DNA of 64,000 nt from RBG-13-43-22 sp040755035 (GCA_040755035.1 JBFMBU010000313.1:4583-68582), one strand, 5' to 3'. Shown: positions 7,458-16,218, counted from the stretch's first letter. Program-made: numbers and translations. Notes: a model not told the origin generated them from the letters alone.

Positions 7458-8327
7458 TTAACGTTCTTTCCTTCTAAGAAATGGGTTTTTGGGAAAAGCG
7501 CTGGGTCCCAATTTTTGACAAGAGGGGCAAAAGTGTGTGCCTCTTCCGGCTACGCGAATTTTTTTTATCAAAAAACCACAAATCGGGCAAGGCTCTGCCG
7601 TCCGGCCATAGACCTGATGGTAGTTTTGAAATCCGCCGCTGGTCCCATCCGGTTTGCGGTAATCTCTCAGAGTGGATCCCTGGGCGGTGATGGCGCGTTT
7701 CAATATTTTTTTGATGATCCGAAAGAGGTTTTGGATTTGAGACTTCGACAAAACACCGGTTTGGGTCAGGGGATGGAGGCCCGATTGGAATAAGGCCTCG
7801 TCCACATAAATGTTCCCCAGACCGCTGATCATCGTTTGGTCCAGTAAAAAGGATTTGATATTTCTTCTTTTCGATTGGATCAGGTCGGTAAATTTTTGAC
7901 AGGTGGTCTCAAAGGGATCGGGTCCAATTCGACGAAGGCCGGACAGGCTTTCTGGTCTGTCGGCCGGTTCGTATTGAAAAAAGCCGAATTTTCTGACATC
8001 CCGGTATCGTAATTGAATGTCCGAATCGTCAAACCGGAAAAGGAGATGGGAATGACGGTCTACGGCGGCGGATTGGGGTTCGATAAAGACCTGCCCGGTC
8101 ATTTTGAGATGCAGTATCATCGTTCCCGGGGGATCGAGAACAAAAAGGATGAACTTGCCTTTACGCCGGATTTCCCTTATGATTGACCCCGTTACCTGAC
8201 GAAGGAAAGCTGAGGGAGGGCCTTGGAGGACGCTCCGGCTGAGAATCTTTACGCTTCGGATTTTGCGGCCGGTCAGAGGTAAGCGAAGACGGCGAACCAC
8301 GGTTTCAACTTCGGGGAGTTCCGGCAT
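7458..8327 (-). CDS. mutM: formamidopyrimidine-DNA glycosylase
   Basis: 289-residue bifunctional glycosylase/AP lyase that removes 8-oxoguanine and formamidopyrimidines. The N-terminus MPELPEVETVVRRL carries the catalytic Pro2 and Glu3. A mid-protein GLGNIYVDEALF is the helix-two-turn-helix, and the C-terminal zinc finger reads CPICG...FCPSCQ. Family members are usually near 270 residues; here the tail after the finger is about 15 residues longer. It starts at ATG 8327, 9 bp after the TrmJ-like stop, so the two form one transcript. The repair role is well established for the family. Confidence 0.95.
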   Translation of the reverse strand: MPELPEVETVVRRLRLPLTGRKIRSVKILSRSVLQGPPSAFLRQVTGSIIREIRRKGKFILFVLDPPGTMILHLKMTGQVFIEPQSAAVDRHSHLLFRFDDSDIQLRYRDVRKFGFFQYEPADRPESLSGLRRIGPDPFETTCQKFTDLIQSKRRNIKSFLLDQTMISGLGNIYVDEALFQSGLHPLTQTGVLSKSQIQNLFRIIKKILKRAITAQGSTLRDYRKPDGTSGGFQNYHQVYGRTAEPCPICGFLIKKIRVAGRGTHFCPSCQKLGPSAFPKNPFLRRKER

Positions 8328-8336
8328 ACGGATAGC

Positions 8337-8370
8337 TCAGCGTTCAATGTCCGGGGTTCGGCGTTGATCC
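8337..8370. repeat. word-like repeat patch forming a gene end
   Basis: On the minus strand the words GCCGAACCCCGGAC and ATTGAACGC run through the last codons and stop of the TrmJ-like gene (tail RRTPDIER). They resemble the GTTCAGCGTT/GCCGAAC words at 14931 and 52110. Confidence 0.45.
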
Positions 8371-9221
8371 GGTCGGGGACGATAACGGTTGATGAACCAT
8401 TTCATTTGACGGCAGATCCCGCGGATCAGACGTACTTCGTTGCTGTACAGTCCGATGCGGGAAAAAAAACGACGCAAGCTCATCATCCACAGGTCAGGAT
8501 TTTGCTTATCCAGGAAATCCATTAGCTGCAGGACCTCGGACAGGTGGCCGTACATACCCTCCAGTTCGAAAGAAGAGGCCAATGAATTTCGGATTTCCAA
8601 TTTCTGATTTCGGGCTGGAAAAATCGGAGAATCGATAGCCGAAAGATCTAAAGTTTCAGGGGTGGGGGGGATGGGTTCTTTTCCATTCCGAAATCTGAAA
8701 TCCGCAATCGGCAATGATGGGTCCTGCTGGGCCAGGAGGACCTCATAACAAAGGATCAATACCGCCTGGGCCAGATTAAGGGAACCGGGCCGGGCTGTGG
8801 GAATGGTGACCGTGGCCTGACAAAAGCGTAATTCTTCATTGGTCAATCCTCGGTTTTCCGGACCGAAGAGCAGGGCGATACGGTTTTTCCTTCCCAGGGA
8901 GGCAATTTTTTGAGCGGCCCGGACCGGATCAATGACTTCCTTGCGCTGCCCCCCCAGGCGGGCTGTAGTTCCCACGACGTACTGAAAAGGGGATAGGGCC
9001 TCGGCCAGGTCGGAGTGGGTCTCCATAGTCTCCAAAAGTCCCCGGGCCACATGGGTGGAGAGTTTGGTCATCCTTTCCCAGTCGGTGTCCTCGGGATTGA
9101 CCAAAAGGATGCGGGAAAACCCCATATTCCAGGCCGCTCGGGCCGTAGCCCCGATGTTTTCGGCAAAACGAGGACGGTGCAGAACCACCGAGATATGATC
9201 GAATCTAACCGGTTCCTTCAT
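8337..9221 (-). CDS. TrmH-family RNA 2'-O-methyltransferase (TrmJ-like)
   Basis: 294-residue SPOUT methyltransferase. The N-terminal HRPRFAENIGATARAAWNMG (motif 1), the GPENRGLTNEE knot motif 2 near residue 120, and IPT...GSLNLAQAV motif 3 match the TrmJ branch that 2'-O-methylates tRNA position 32. The target is inferred. The knot domain is followed by a helical C-terminal domain (MDFLDKQNPDLWM...SNEVRLIRGICRQM). Between them, residues about 168-213 are encoded by two patches of short words (8584-8618 and 8684-8716, for example TTTCGGATTTCC). They are read in frame as IADFRFRNG and QKLEIRNSLAS, so the linker looks expanded by repeat DNA. The last codons are also repeat-like. ATG 9221; cotranscribed with mutM. 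Confidence 0.85.
   Translation of the reverse strand: MKEPVRFDHISVVLHRPRFAENIGATARAAWNMGFSRILLVNPEDTDWERMTKLSTHVARGLLETMETHSDLAEALSPFQYVVGTTARLGGQRKEVIDPVRAAQKIASLGRKNRIALLFGPENRGLTNEELRFCQATVTIPTARPGSLNLAQAVLILCYEVLLAQQDPSLPIADFRFRNGKEPIPPTPETLDLSAIDSPIFPARNQKLEIRNSLASSFELEGMYGHLSEVLQLMDFLDKQNPDLWMMSLRRFFSRIGLYSNEVRLIRGICRQMKWFINRYRPRPDQRRTPDIER
8584..8618. repeat. in-frame word-like repeat patch
   Basis: Contains TTTCGGATTTCC and TTTCTGATTTCGGG words. It is read in frame in the TrmJ-like linker as QKLEIRNS. Confidence 0.55.
8684..8716. repeat. in-frame word-like repeat patch
   Basis: Contains CCGAAATCTGAAATCCGC and CAATCGGCAAT, the inverse sense of the words at 8584. It is read in frame in the TrmJ-like linker as IADFRFRNG. 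A short related patch (GATCCGAAATCCGC) occurs at about 34816. Confidence 0.55.
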
Positions 9222-9235
9222 TGAAATTTTACACT

Positions 9236-9264
9236 TTTAACCCAACTGGTTTATAGGTTATAAT
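9236..9264 (+). promoter_or_regulatory. possible promoter of the peptide ABC operon
   Basis: TATAAT (9259-9264) is a perfect -10 hexamer, with a weak TTTAAC 17 nt upstream. The predicted start near 9271 leaves a leader of about 54 nt before the substrate-binding protein. Confidence 0.45.
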
Positions 9265-9324
9265 CTTTGAAATCTGAACTCTTGGTTTATTATCACACTT
9301 AGGCGGGTAAAACAACAACCCTCA

Positions 9325-11502
9325 ATGGTTAAAGGAATTTTTACTGTTTTCATCGTTCTTATTTCCCCCTGGGCCATGTTTTTCGCCGGATGCGGAAAGA
9401 CCTGGAACAACCCTTACCCGGCCGGAGACCAGGGAGGCAACATCCTGTATTCGGCCTTTTCCGAGCGGCCCAAACATCTTGACCCGGTACAGTCCTACAG
9501 CGAAAACGAAGCCGTTTTTCTGGGCCAGATCTATGAGCCTCCCCTGCAATATCACTACCTGAAAAAACCTTATGTCCTGGTTCCGGCCACAGCCAAAGAG
9601 ATCCCCCGACCCAAATTTTTTGATAAGGCCGGACGACGTCTATCGGATGAGGCGGAAGCCGGGGAGGTAGCCTTTAGTCTCTATGAAATAAAAATCTTTC
9701 CAGGAATTTTTTTCCAACCTCATCCGGCCTTTGCTAAAGACAGGGCCGGAAATTTGCGTTATCATAACCTAACGGCCACTGATCTCAGATTTATCGAAAC
9801 CCTCTCCGATTTTAAATATAAAGGGACCCGGGAATTGACTGCGGCAGATTATGTCTATCAGATCAAGCGCCTGGCCCACCCGAGGCTTCATTCGCCGGTT
9901 TTCGGACTCATGAGCGAATATATCATCGGTCTAAAAACCCTGGCCCGCCAACTCAAAGAAGCCGACTCGATTCTGAGCCGGGGGGGTAAAGAAAACCCCT
10001 TTCTGGATCTGAAGGGGTTCGATCTGGAAGGGGTCCGGGCCATTGATCGTTATACGTTTCAAATAAAACTCAAGGGTAAGTATTCTCAATTTGTTTACTG
10101 GCTGGCTATGTCTTTTTTCGCCCCTGTCCCCTTAGAAGCCGACCGGTTTTATGCCCAGCCGGGCATGGCGGAAAAGAATCTGACCCTGGACTGGTATCCG
10201 GTGGGTACCGGGCCGTATATGTTGACCGAAAACAACCCCAACCGTCGAATGGTCCTGGAAAAAAACCCCCATTTCCACGGGGAGAAATATCCCTCGGAGG
10301 GGGAAAAGGGGGATGCGGCGGCGGGCTTTCTTAAGGATGCGGGAAAACCTTTGCCTTTTATCGATCGGGCGGTTTTCAGTATGGAAAAGGAAGGCATCCC
10401 TTACTGGAATAAATTTCTGCAGGGATATTACGATGCCTCGGGGATCAGTTCCGACAGTTTCGATCAGGCCGTTCGAATAACTTCAGCCGGTGAAATCGCC
10501 TTGACTGAAAAAATGAGGGAAAAAGGGATTGGTCTGACTACTTCCGTGGCCCCGACGGTTATTTACGTGGGATTTAACATGCTGGATCCGGTGGTGGGAG
10601 GGTTTTCGGAAAAGGCTCGAAAACTGCGGCAGGCCCTCTCTATCGCCGTCGATTACGAGGAATACATCAGCATCTTCGCCAACGGGCGGGGGATGGCCGC
10701 CCAAGGCCCCATACCTCCGGGAATTTTCGGGACCCACGACGGTCCGGAGGGGATCAATCCCTATGTTTATGATTGGGTGAACCTCCAGGTGAGGCGGAAA
10801 CCCATTGAAACCGCAAAAAGGCTTCTGGCCGAGGCCGGGTATCCGGAAGGGATCGAGCGGGAGACCGGCCGGCCCCTGGTCCTTAATTTTGATGTGACGG
10901 CCCGTGGACCGGATGATAAATCACGGCTGGATTGGATGCGGAAACAGTTTCAAAAATTAAACCTGCAATTGGTGGTCCGGTCCACCGATTACAACCGGTT
11001 TCAGGATAAGATCCGTAAAGGGAACGCCCAAATTTTCAATTGGGGTTGGAATGCCGATTACCCGGATCCGGAAAATTTCCTCTTTCTGCTTTACGGTCCC
11101 CAGGGAACGGTAAAAAACCAGGGGGAAAACTCGGCAAACTACGGTAATCCGGAGTATGATCGACTTTTTGAGAAAATGAAAAACATGGAAAACGGTCCTG
11201 CCCGTCAGGCCGTTATAGACCAGATGGTAGAAATCGCCCGTGGGGATGCACCCTGGCTGTGGGGATTTCATCCCAAGGAATACAGCCTTTATCAGGGCTG
11301 GATGCATAACCGGAAACCGAATCCGATGGCCAGGAACGGTTTGAAATATCAACGTATCGACACGCTGCAGCGGGAAAGGCTGCGCCGGGCATGGAACCGG
11401 CCCGTCTTCTGGCCCTTGTCCCTGATCCTGGTTCTGGGCGCCGCTTCACTTTTACCGGCTATCCTTGTCTTTCGGCGAAGGGAGCGGAGGACAGCCATCT
11501 GA
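9325..11502 (+). CDS. peptide ABC transporter substrate-binding lipoprotein
   Basis: 725-residue family 5 extracellular solute-binding protein (OppA/DppA type) that should capture oligopeptides or related solutes. The N-terminus is a lipoprotein signal with lipobox FAGC (Cys23). Typical motifs are present: FSERPKHLDPVQSY at the start of the mature part, TGPYMLTE, LRQALSIAVDYEEYI and NWGWNADYPDPENFLFLLYG. Oddly, the C-terminus has a transmembrane segment (PLSLILVLGAASLLPAILVF) followed by RRRERR, not usual for this family, so the protein could be held by both lipid and membrane helix. It is longer than typical (about 540). The stop overlaps the next start by one base (TGATG). First gene of an importer operon. 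Confidence 0.88.
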   Translation: MVKGIFTVFIVLISPWAMFFAGCGKTWNNPYPAGDQGGNILYSAFSERPKHLDPVQSYSENEAVFLGQIYEPPLQYHYLKKPYVLVPATAKEIPRPKFFDKAGRRLSDEAEAGEVAFSLYEIKIFPGIFFQPHPAFAKDRAGNLRYHNLTATDLRFIETLSDFKYKGTRELTAADYVYQIKRLAHPRLHSPVFGLMSEYIIGLKTLARQLKEADSILSRGGKENPFLDLKGFDLEGVRAIDRYTFQIKLKGKYSQFVYWLAMSFFAPVPLEADRFYAQPGMAEKNLTLDWYPVGTGPYMLTENNPNRRMVLEKNPHFHGEKYPSEGEKGDAAAGFLKDAGKPLPFIDRAVFSMEKEGIPYWNKFLQGYYDASGISSDSFDQAVRITSAGEIALTEKMREKGIGLTTSVAPTVIYVGFNMLDPVVGGFSEKARKLRQALSIAVDYEEYISIFANGRGMAAQGPIPPGIFGTHDGPEGINPYVYDWVNLQVRRKPIETAKRLLAEAGYPEGIERETGRPLVLNFDVTARGPDDKSRLDWMRKQFQKLNLQLVVRSTDYNRFQDKIRKGNAQIFNWGWNADYPDPENFLFLLYGPQGTVKNQGENSANYGNPEYDRLFEKMKNMENGPARQAVIDQMVEIARGDAPWLWGFHPKEYSLYQGWMHNRKPNPMARNGLKYQRIDTLQRERLRRAWNRPVFWPLSLILVLGAASLLPAILVFRRRERRTAI

Positions 11503-12479
11503 TGCTGAATTATATCATCCGCCGTGTCCTTTATGCCGTTCCGATCCTGATCGGGGTCAATATTTTGACCTTCAGTCTCTTTTTTGTGGTCAACTCAGCG
11601 GATGATATGGCCAGGGTCCATCTGGGCACAAAACGGGTCACCCCGGAGGCTGTCCAAAAATGGAAACAAGAAAGGGGATATGACCAACCCCTTTTGTATA
11701 ATCCTCAAGCCACCGGGATAGGCCAAATAACCCGGACCATTTTTTTTCAAAAATCGGTCCGATTATTCGCCTTCCAATTCGGCCGGGCCGATGACGGCCG
11801 GGACATCGCTTACGAGATCCGGAACCGGATGATGCCCAGTCTGGCCATTGCCCTGCCGGTGTTCCTTTTAGGTCTGTTCTGTTATATTTCGTTCGCTTTG
11901 ATGATGGCCTTTTTCCGGGCCACTTACCTCGATATCTGGGGGGTGGTCTTCTGCGTAGCTTTGATGTCCATCTCCAGCCTCTTTTATATCATCGGAGGGC
12001 AGTATCTGATCAGTAAGCTTTGGAATCTGGTCCCGATTTCGGGTTATGGAAACGGGATCAGCGCTGTAAAATTCCTGATCCTGCCGGTGCTGGTAGGGGT
12101 GGCCAGCGGCGTAGGGGCCGGTGCCCGCTGGTATCGAACCATCTTTCTGGAGGAAATGAATAAAGACTATGTCCGCACTGCCCGGGCCAAAGGGCTTTCG
12201 GAATGGCGTGTACTCTTTCGGCATGTCCTCCAGAACGCCATGATTCCCATTTTAACCGGGGCGGTGGTGGTCATTCCCGTTCTTTTTATGGGAAGTCTGA
12301 TCACCGAATCCTTTTTCGGAATCCCGGGCCTGGGCAGTTATACCATTGATGCCATACATTCTCAAGATTTCGCTGTGGTCCGGGCCATGGTTTTTCTGGG
12401 GTCGGTGCTCTACATCATAGGGCTGATCCTGACCGATATCTCTTATACCCTGGTAGATCCGAGGATCAGGTTGGAATAG
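11502..12479 (+). CDS. peptide ABC transporter permease, OppB/DppB type
   Basis: 325-residue inner-membrane permease, starting at ATG 11502 inside the TGATG overlap with the binding-protein gene. An earlier in-frame start at 11391 would read through unrelated coding sequence. The N-terminus YIIRRVLYAVPILIGVNILTF is characteristic of OppB. About six membrane segments follow, with the coupling EAA loop YVRTARAKGLSEWRVLFRH that contacts the ATPase. The C-terminal ITESFFGIPGLG is also typical. Its stop overlaps the next GTG by one base. Confidence 0.9.
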   Translation: MLNYIIRRVLYAVPILIGVNILTFSLFFVVNSADDMARVHLGTKRVTPEAVQKWKQERGYDQPLLYNPQATGIGQITRTIFFQKSVRLFAFQFGRADDGRDIAYEIRNRMMPSLAIALPVFLLGLFCYISFALMMAFFRATYLDIWGVVFCVALMSISSLFYIIGGQYLISKLWNLVPISGYGNGISAVKFLILPVLVGVASGVGAGARWYRTIFLEEMNKDYVRTARAKGLSEWRVLFRHVLQNAMIPILTGAVVVIPVLFMGSLITESFFGIPGLGSYTIDAIHSQDFAVVRAMVFLGSVLYIIGLILTDISYTLVDPRIRLE

Positions 12480-13945
12480 TGGGCTTCAAACCGATCATAC
12501 TCTGGACGGATGGATTGCTGGCCTTGCTGCTATTGGCAGGGCTGACCTATGGTTGGGCAGTAAAACACCGGGAACACCTGCGAACACCATGGCAGCGGGT
12601 GATCCGGAACCGGAGCGGGTTGGTTTCTATTTTGATTTTGTCCGTTTTCCTGTTTGTCGGTTTAGTGGACAGCCTCCATTTCCGCCCGGAGTTGAAGTCC
12701 TCCAAGGGCCGGGAAAAAGCCTATGCCGTGGAAGTGTTGAGTCTGCTGGACGTTTTGCTGGCCCCCCTGCGGCTGCACACGGAAAAGACGTATTCCGCAC
12801 CCTTGGCCGCCAGGTTATTCTCCAAAGAAACGGTGGAAATGCCGGACGGGCGTCAAACACGGATTTTCCCACGTCTGCTTTACGGAGGGGCCCATCTTCA
12901 AGAGCCGGAAAGGGAAAAAAACGGAGATATCGTGAAAAGGACCTTTTGGGGTCTGTTGACGGCCGTGGTGATTTGGGGAATGCTGGCCTTTTTTTTCCTG
13001 ATACTCCTGGCCCGGCGGAGCCAGGAACGATTATCCGTCAAGGCCAGGAGTCTGTTCCGGGGTAAGGAGGAGGTCCCCTGGCAGGCCGCTTTGTGGACCC
13101 TTTTGGTACTGCTTTTGTTCGGGATTCCTATCGCCTTTCTGAGTATCAAGTACCATGTGTTGGGGACCGATAAAGTGGGGCAGGATGTTTTATTTCTGGC
13201 CCTGAAGAGCATTCGCACCGGATTGATCATCGGCACCCTGACCACACTGGTGATGCTGCCCTTTGCCGTGTTGCTGGGAATCATGGCCGGATATTTCCGG
13301 GGTTGGGTGGATGATGCCATTCAGTATATATACACCACACTGAACTCCATTCCGGCGGTGCTGTTGATCGCCGCGGCCGTGCTGATGACCCAGGTCTTTA
13401 TGGATAGGCATGTCGACTGGTTTGAAACGGTCAGCGCCAGGGCTGATTTTCGTCTCCTGTTTCTTTGCCTCATCCTGGGGGTGACCAGTTGGACCGGCCT
13501 TTGCCGTCTGCTGCGTGGTGAGGCACTGAAATTGCGGGAGATGGAGTATATCCAGGCCGCTCAGGCTTTGGGGGTTTCCGAATTCCGAATCATCCTCCGG
13601 CATATCCTGCCTAATGTCATGCATATTATTTTGATTGCCGTGGTGATGGACTTTTCCGGCCTGGTCTTGGCCGAGGCCGTATTGTCCTATGTCGGCGTGG
13701 GTGTGGATCCCTCCATGATCAGTTTCGGGACCATGATCAACAGCGCCCGGATGGAAATGGCCAGGGAGCCGATGGTCTGGTGGTCCCTGGCCGCCGCTTT
13801 CGGTTTTATGTTTTTGCTGGTACTCTCCGCCAACCTCTTTTCCGATACGGTGCGGGATGCCTTTGATCCCAGAATTCAAACCCGCTCTATCCGTCTCCTC
13901 TTCCGGCGGCAAGCCCTTTTAGAAAAAAAAGAGGACCGGCCATGA
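12479..13945 (+). CDS. peptide ABC transporter permease, OppC/DppC type, enlarged
   Basis: 488-residue permease, partner of the OppB-type protein. The C-terminal half is classical: HVLGTDKVGQDV near residue 222, permease core, EAA loop YIQAAQALGVSEFRIILRH, and FDPRIQ near the end. The first 220 residues are far longer than in usual OppC (about 300 in total). They hold three extra hydrophobic segments (near residues 10-25, 48-65 and 160-178) and a soluble stretch with EMPDGRQTR. The family's normal N-terminal helix may be the second of these. It starts at GTG 12479, one base into the preceding stop, and ends with ATGA overlap on the ATPase gene. Confidence 0.85.
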   Translation: MGFKPIILWTDGLLALLLLAGLTYGWAVKHREHLRTPWQRVIRNRSGLVSILILSVFLFVGLVDSLHFRPELKSSKGREKAYAVEVLSLLDVLLAPLRLHTEKTYSAPLAARLFSKETVEMPDGRQTRIFPRLLYGGAHLQEPEREKNGDIVKRTFWGLLTAVVIWGMLAFFFLILLARRSQERLSVKARSLFRGKEEVPWQAALWTLLVLLLFGIPIAFLSIKYHVLGTDKVGQDVLFLALKSIRTGLIIGTLTTLVMLPFAVLLGIMAGYFRGWVDDAIQYIYTTLNSIPAVLLIAAAVLMTQVFMDRHVDWFETVSARADFRLLFLCLILGVTSWTGLCRLLRGEALKLREMEYIQAAQALGVSEFRIILRHILPNVMHIILIAVVMDFSGLVLAEAVLSYVGVGVDPSMISFGTMINSARMEMAREPMVWWSLAAAFGFMFLLVLSANLFSDTVRDAFDPRIQTRSIRLLFRRQALLEKKEDRP

Positions 13946-16059
13946 AAGCGCCCTTACTGGAGGTTGAGGGTCTTAATACCCGGCTCTTCACCGCTGATGG
14001 GGTGGTCAGGGCCGTAGATGGTCTATCCTTTTCTCTTCAGACCGGGGAAACCTTCGCCCTTCTGGGGGAATCCGGTTGCGGCAAGACCATGGCCGCTTTG
14101 TCTATCATGAGGCTGTTACCGGAAACCGGGATGATCACCGGCGGCCGGGTCCGGTTGAACGGGACCGATCTTTTGCGGCTGCCGGAGATGGAAATGCGGA
14201 AGGTTAGGGGTAGAAGAATCGGCATGATTTTTCAAGAGCCGATGTTGAGTCTGAATCCGGTGGTAACCGTAGGCAGCCAGGTGACGGAGGTCCTGCTGCA
14301 TCATTTCTCTTTGTCCAGGGGGGAGGCCGAAGGACGCGCCTTGGAGATGTTGGAAGCCGTTGGCCTTCCTGAAGCACGACGACGAAAGGATTATTATCCC
14401 TTTCAGTTCTCCGGCGGTATGAAACAAAGGGTCATGGCCGCCATGGCCCTGGCCTGCGGACCGGATCTATTGATTGCCGATGAACCGACGACAGCCCTGG
14501 ATGTGACCATTCAAGCCCAGGTGCTTGATCTGCTCAGAAATTTGCAAGCCCAAAAAGGCATGGCTGTTTTGCTGATCACCCATGATTTAGGTGTAGTAGC
14601 GGAAATGGCCCAGCGGGTGGCGGTCATGTATGCCGGTGAGGTGGTGGAAACCGCGGACCGGGCCCTTTTTTTCACCCGACCCTCTCATCCCTATTCTCAG
14701 AAGCTGTTTGCATCTATGCCCTTAAGGGATAAGCGGGGGCAGGCCTTGTCGGTTATCCAGGGTAATGTGCCCTCTCTGGCCCGGGAGTTTCCCGGCTGCC
14801 GGTTTGCCGAACGTTGCGAAAAGAGCCGCGGTCAATGTTTTCGGGAACCCCCCCCCTGGATTGAAACCGCTCCCGGTCAGGGGGTCCGCTGCCATCTTTT
14901 CGCTCTTGGAGCAGAGGGAAATAGTTCGGCCTTCAGCGTTCAGTGTTCAGCGTTCGGCGTAAAACCTGAAAACCAAAGGCTTGCGGGAGAACTTTTTCAA
15001 GACGAGCGAGATACGGGATACGAGATACGAGATACACCGATTGAAGGCGGGCACTGTACTGGAGAGCAGGGCCGGGAAGAACCGCCTACCCTCCTGCTGG
15101 TGGAAGGATTGAAGGTCTACTTTCCTATCCGCAAGGGTTTGCTGAAAAAAACCGTAGGCCAGGTAAAAGCCGTCGACGGGGTCTCTCTCTCCATCCGAAC
15201 CGGTCGGACCCTGGCTTTAGTCGGCGAATCCGGTTGTGGAAAGACTACGCTGGGGAAGGGAATTTTGCGGCTTATTCCCATGGCCGGAGGGTCGGTATCC
15301 TTTGAAGGAAGGGAGTTGGCATTGCTCGGGGCCGAACGGCTGCGGTCTCTGCGGAAGTCATTTCAGATTATTTTTCAGGACCCCTATGCCTCATTAAACC
15401 CCCGCCTGCGGGTGGTGGAGATCATCGAGGAGGGCATGAGTGCCTTAGGGGTGGGAAAAACCCGGGAAGAACGCCTGTACCGGATCGACCGGCTGTTGGA
15501 GGAAGTAGGGTTGTCCCCGGAAATCAAATTCCGTTATCCCCACGAATTTTCCGGAGGGCAGCGTCAGCGCATTGCCATAGCCCGGGCCCTTTCCGTGGAG
15601 CCCAAACTGATTGTCTGCGACGAACCGACCAGCGCCCTGGACATCTCCGTCCAGGCTCAAATCCTGAATCTGCTCAAAGACCTCCAGGAAAAACACAAAC
15701 TGGGCTACCTGTTTATCACCCATAATATATCAGTGGTGGAGTATCTGGCCCATGAAGTGGCGGTCATGTACTTAGGCCGGGTGGTGGAACAAGGTACGGT
15801 CGATGAGCTCTTGGATCATCCCGGTCATCCCTACACCCGGGCCCTGCTTTCGGCCGTACCGACCATAGATCCGAAAACCCGGAGGGAGGTTATACGCCTG
15901 GTGGGGGACCTGCCTTCCCCGGCCGCACCTCCTGACGGCTGCTTTTTCCATCCCCGCTGCCCGGAGGTGATGGCCGTCTGCCGGGATCGTTATCCGGGAA
16001 AAAGCATGATAAGCGCAACCCGTTATGTCCACTGTCATCTTTATGGGGAGCGGGAATAA
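13942..16059 (+). CDS. fused double-ATPase subunit of peptide ABC transporter (DppD-DppF)
   Basis: 705-residue protein with two complete ABC ATPase modules that power the importer. Module 1: Walker A GESGCGKT (about 43-50), signature FSGGMKQRV, Walker B LLIADEPTTALD. Module 2: Walker A GESGCGKT (about 428-435), signature FSGGQRQRI, Walker B LIVCDEPTSALD. Each is followed by the cysteine-containing oligopeptide-type C-terminal extension (CRFAERC... and CFFHPRC...). DppD and DppF are normally separate proteins, although fusions are known. The linker at about residues 330-367 is encoded by two word-like repeat patches (14931-14960 and 15003-15037), read in frame. ATG 13942 overlaps the OppC-type stop. 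Confidence 0.93.
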   Translation: MKAPLLEVEGLNTRLFTADGVVRAVDGLSFSLQTGETFALLGESGCGKTMAALSIMRLLPETGMITGGRVRLNGTDLLRLPEMEMRKVRGRRIGMIFQEPMLSLNPVVTVGSQVTEVLLHHFSLSRGEAEGRALEMLEAVGLPEARRRKDYYPFQFSGGMKQRVMAAMALACGPDLLIADEPTTALDVTIQAQVLDLLRNLQAQKGMAVLLITHDLGVVAEMAQRVAVMYAGEVVETADRALFFTRPSHPYSQKLFASMPLRDKRGQALSVIQGNVPSLAREFPGCRFAERCEKSRGQCFREPPPWIETAPGQGVRCHLFALGAEGNSSAFSVQCSAFGVKPENQRLAGELFQDERDTGYEIRDTPIEGGHCTGEQGREEPPTLLLVEGLKVYFPIRKGLLKKTVGQVKAVDGVSLSIRTGRTLALVGESGCGKTTLGKGILRLIPMAGGSVSFEGRELALLGAERLRSLRKSFQIIFQDPYASLNPRLRVVEIIEEGMSALGVGKTREERLYRIDRLLEEVGLSPEIKFRYPHEFSGGQRQRIAIARALSVEPKLIVCDEPTSALDISVQAQILNLLKDLQEKHKLGYLFITHNISVVEYLAHEVAVMYLGRVVEQGTVDELLDHPGHPYTRALLSAVPTIDPKTRREVIRLVGDLPSPAAPPDGCFFHPRCPEVMAVCRDRYPGKSMISATRYVHCHLYGERE
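14931..14960. repeat. in-frame repeat patch (TTCAGCGTTCAGTG words)
   Basis: Tandem words TTCAGCG, TTCAGTG, TTCAGCG and TTCGGCG lie inside the DppD-DppF linker, read as SAFSVQCSAFGV. They are followed 42 bp later by a different patch. Confidence 0.65.
15003..15037. repeat. in-frame repeat patch (GATACGA words)
   Basis: Tandem GATACG(G)GATACGAGATACGA words lie in the DppD-DppF linker, read as DERDTGYEIRDTP. The complement of the same words (TCGTATC) forms the patch at 16060-16096 just after the stop. Confidence 0.65.
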
Positions 16060-16096
16060 TTTCTCGTATCTCGTATCTCGTTGCTCGTATCTCGTC
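16060..16096. repeat. intergenic TCGTATC repeat patch
   Basis: TCTCGTATCTCGTATCTCG and a further TCGTATCTCG lie immediately downstream of the ATPase stop. It is the reverse-sense copy of the 15003 patch. Confidence 0.65.
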
Positions 16097-16107
16097 TAAA
16101 CTCTCTT

Positions 16108-16180
16108 CTGATGATCTCAAAAAAAGTTAAAATCACTAAGTGGTCATTTCGACTGGAAGGAGAAATCTTGAAATCTCGCA
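16108..16180 (+). repeat. dispersed element R2, degenerate copy
   Basis: GATGATCTCAAAAAAAGT followed by GTCATTTCGACTGGAAGGAG and AAATCTTGAAATCTCG. It matches the order GATGGTCTCGCAAAAAGTC then GTCATTTCGAGGAG then AAATCTT in copies at 34745 and 59118. It is the most diverged copy. Confidence 0.5.
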
Positions 16181-16184
16181 TCCC

Positions 16185-16218
16185 TGAACCCTTGAATCCT
16201 CGAATCCTTGGACCCTTT
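16185..16218. repeat. word-like repeat patch (GAATCCTCGAATCC)
   Basis: CTTGAATCCTCGAATCCTTG words in the 188 bp gap between the ABC operon and the hydratase genes. With the TCGTATC patch and R2 copy, this gap is almost wholly repeat-derived. Confidence 0.5.

Noticed and set aside
13190..13912. 240-residue His/Gln-rich ORF on the minus strand
   Set aside because: Antisense shadow of the OppC-type permease; no SD and a biased composition unlike known proteins.
16060..16218. Possible CRISPR or integration site
   Set aside because: Words are tandem without unique spacers, and no integrase or tRNA is next to them.
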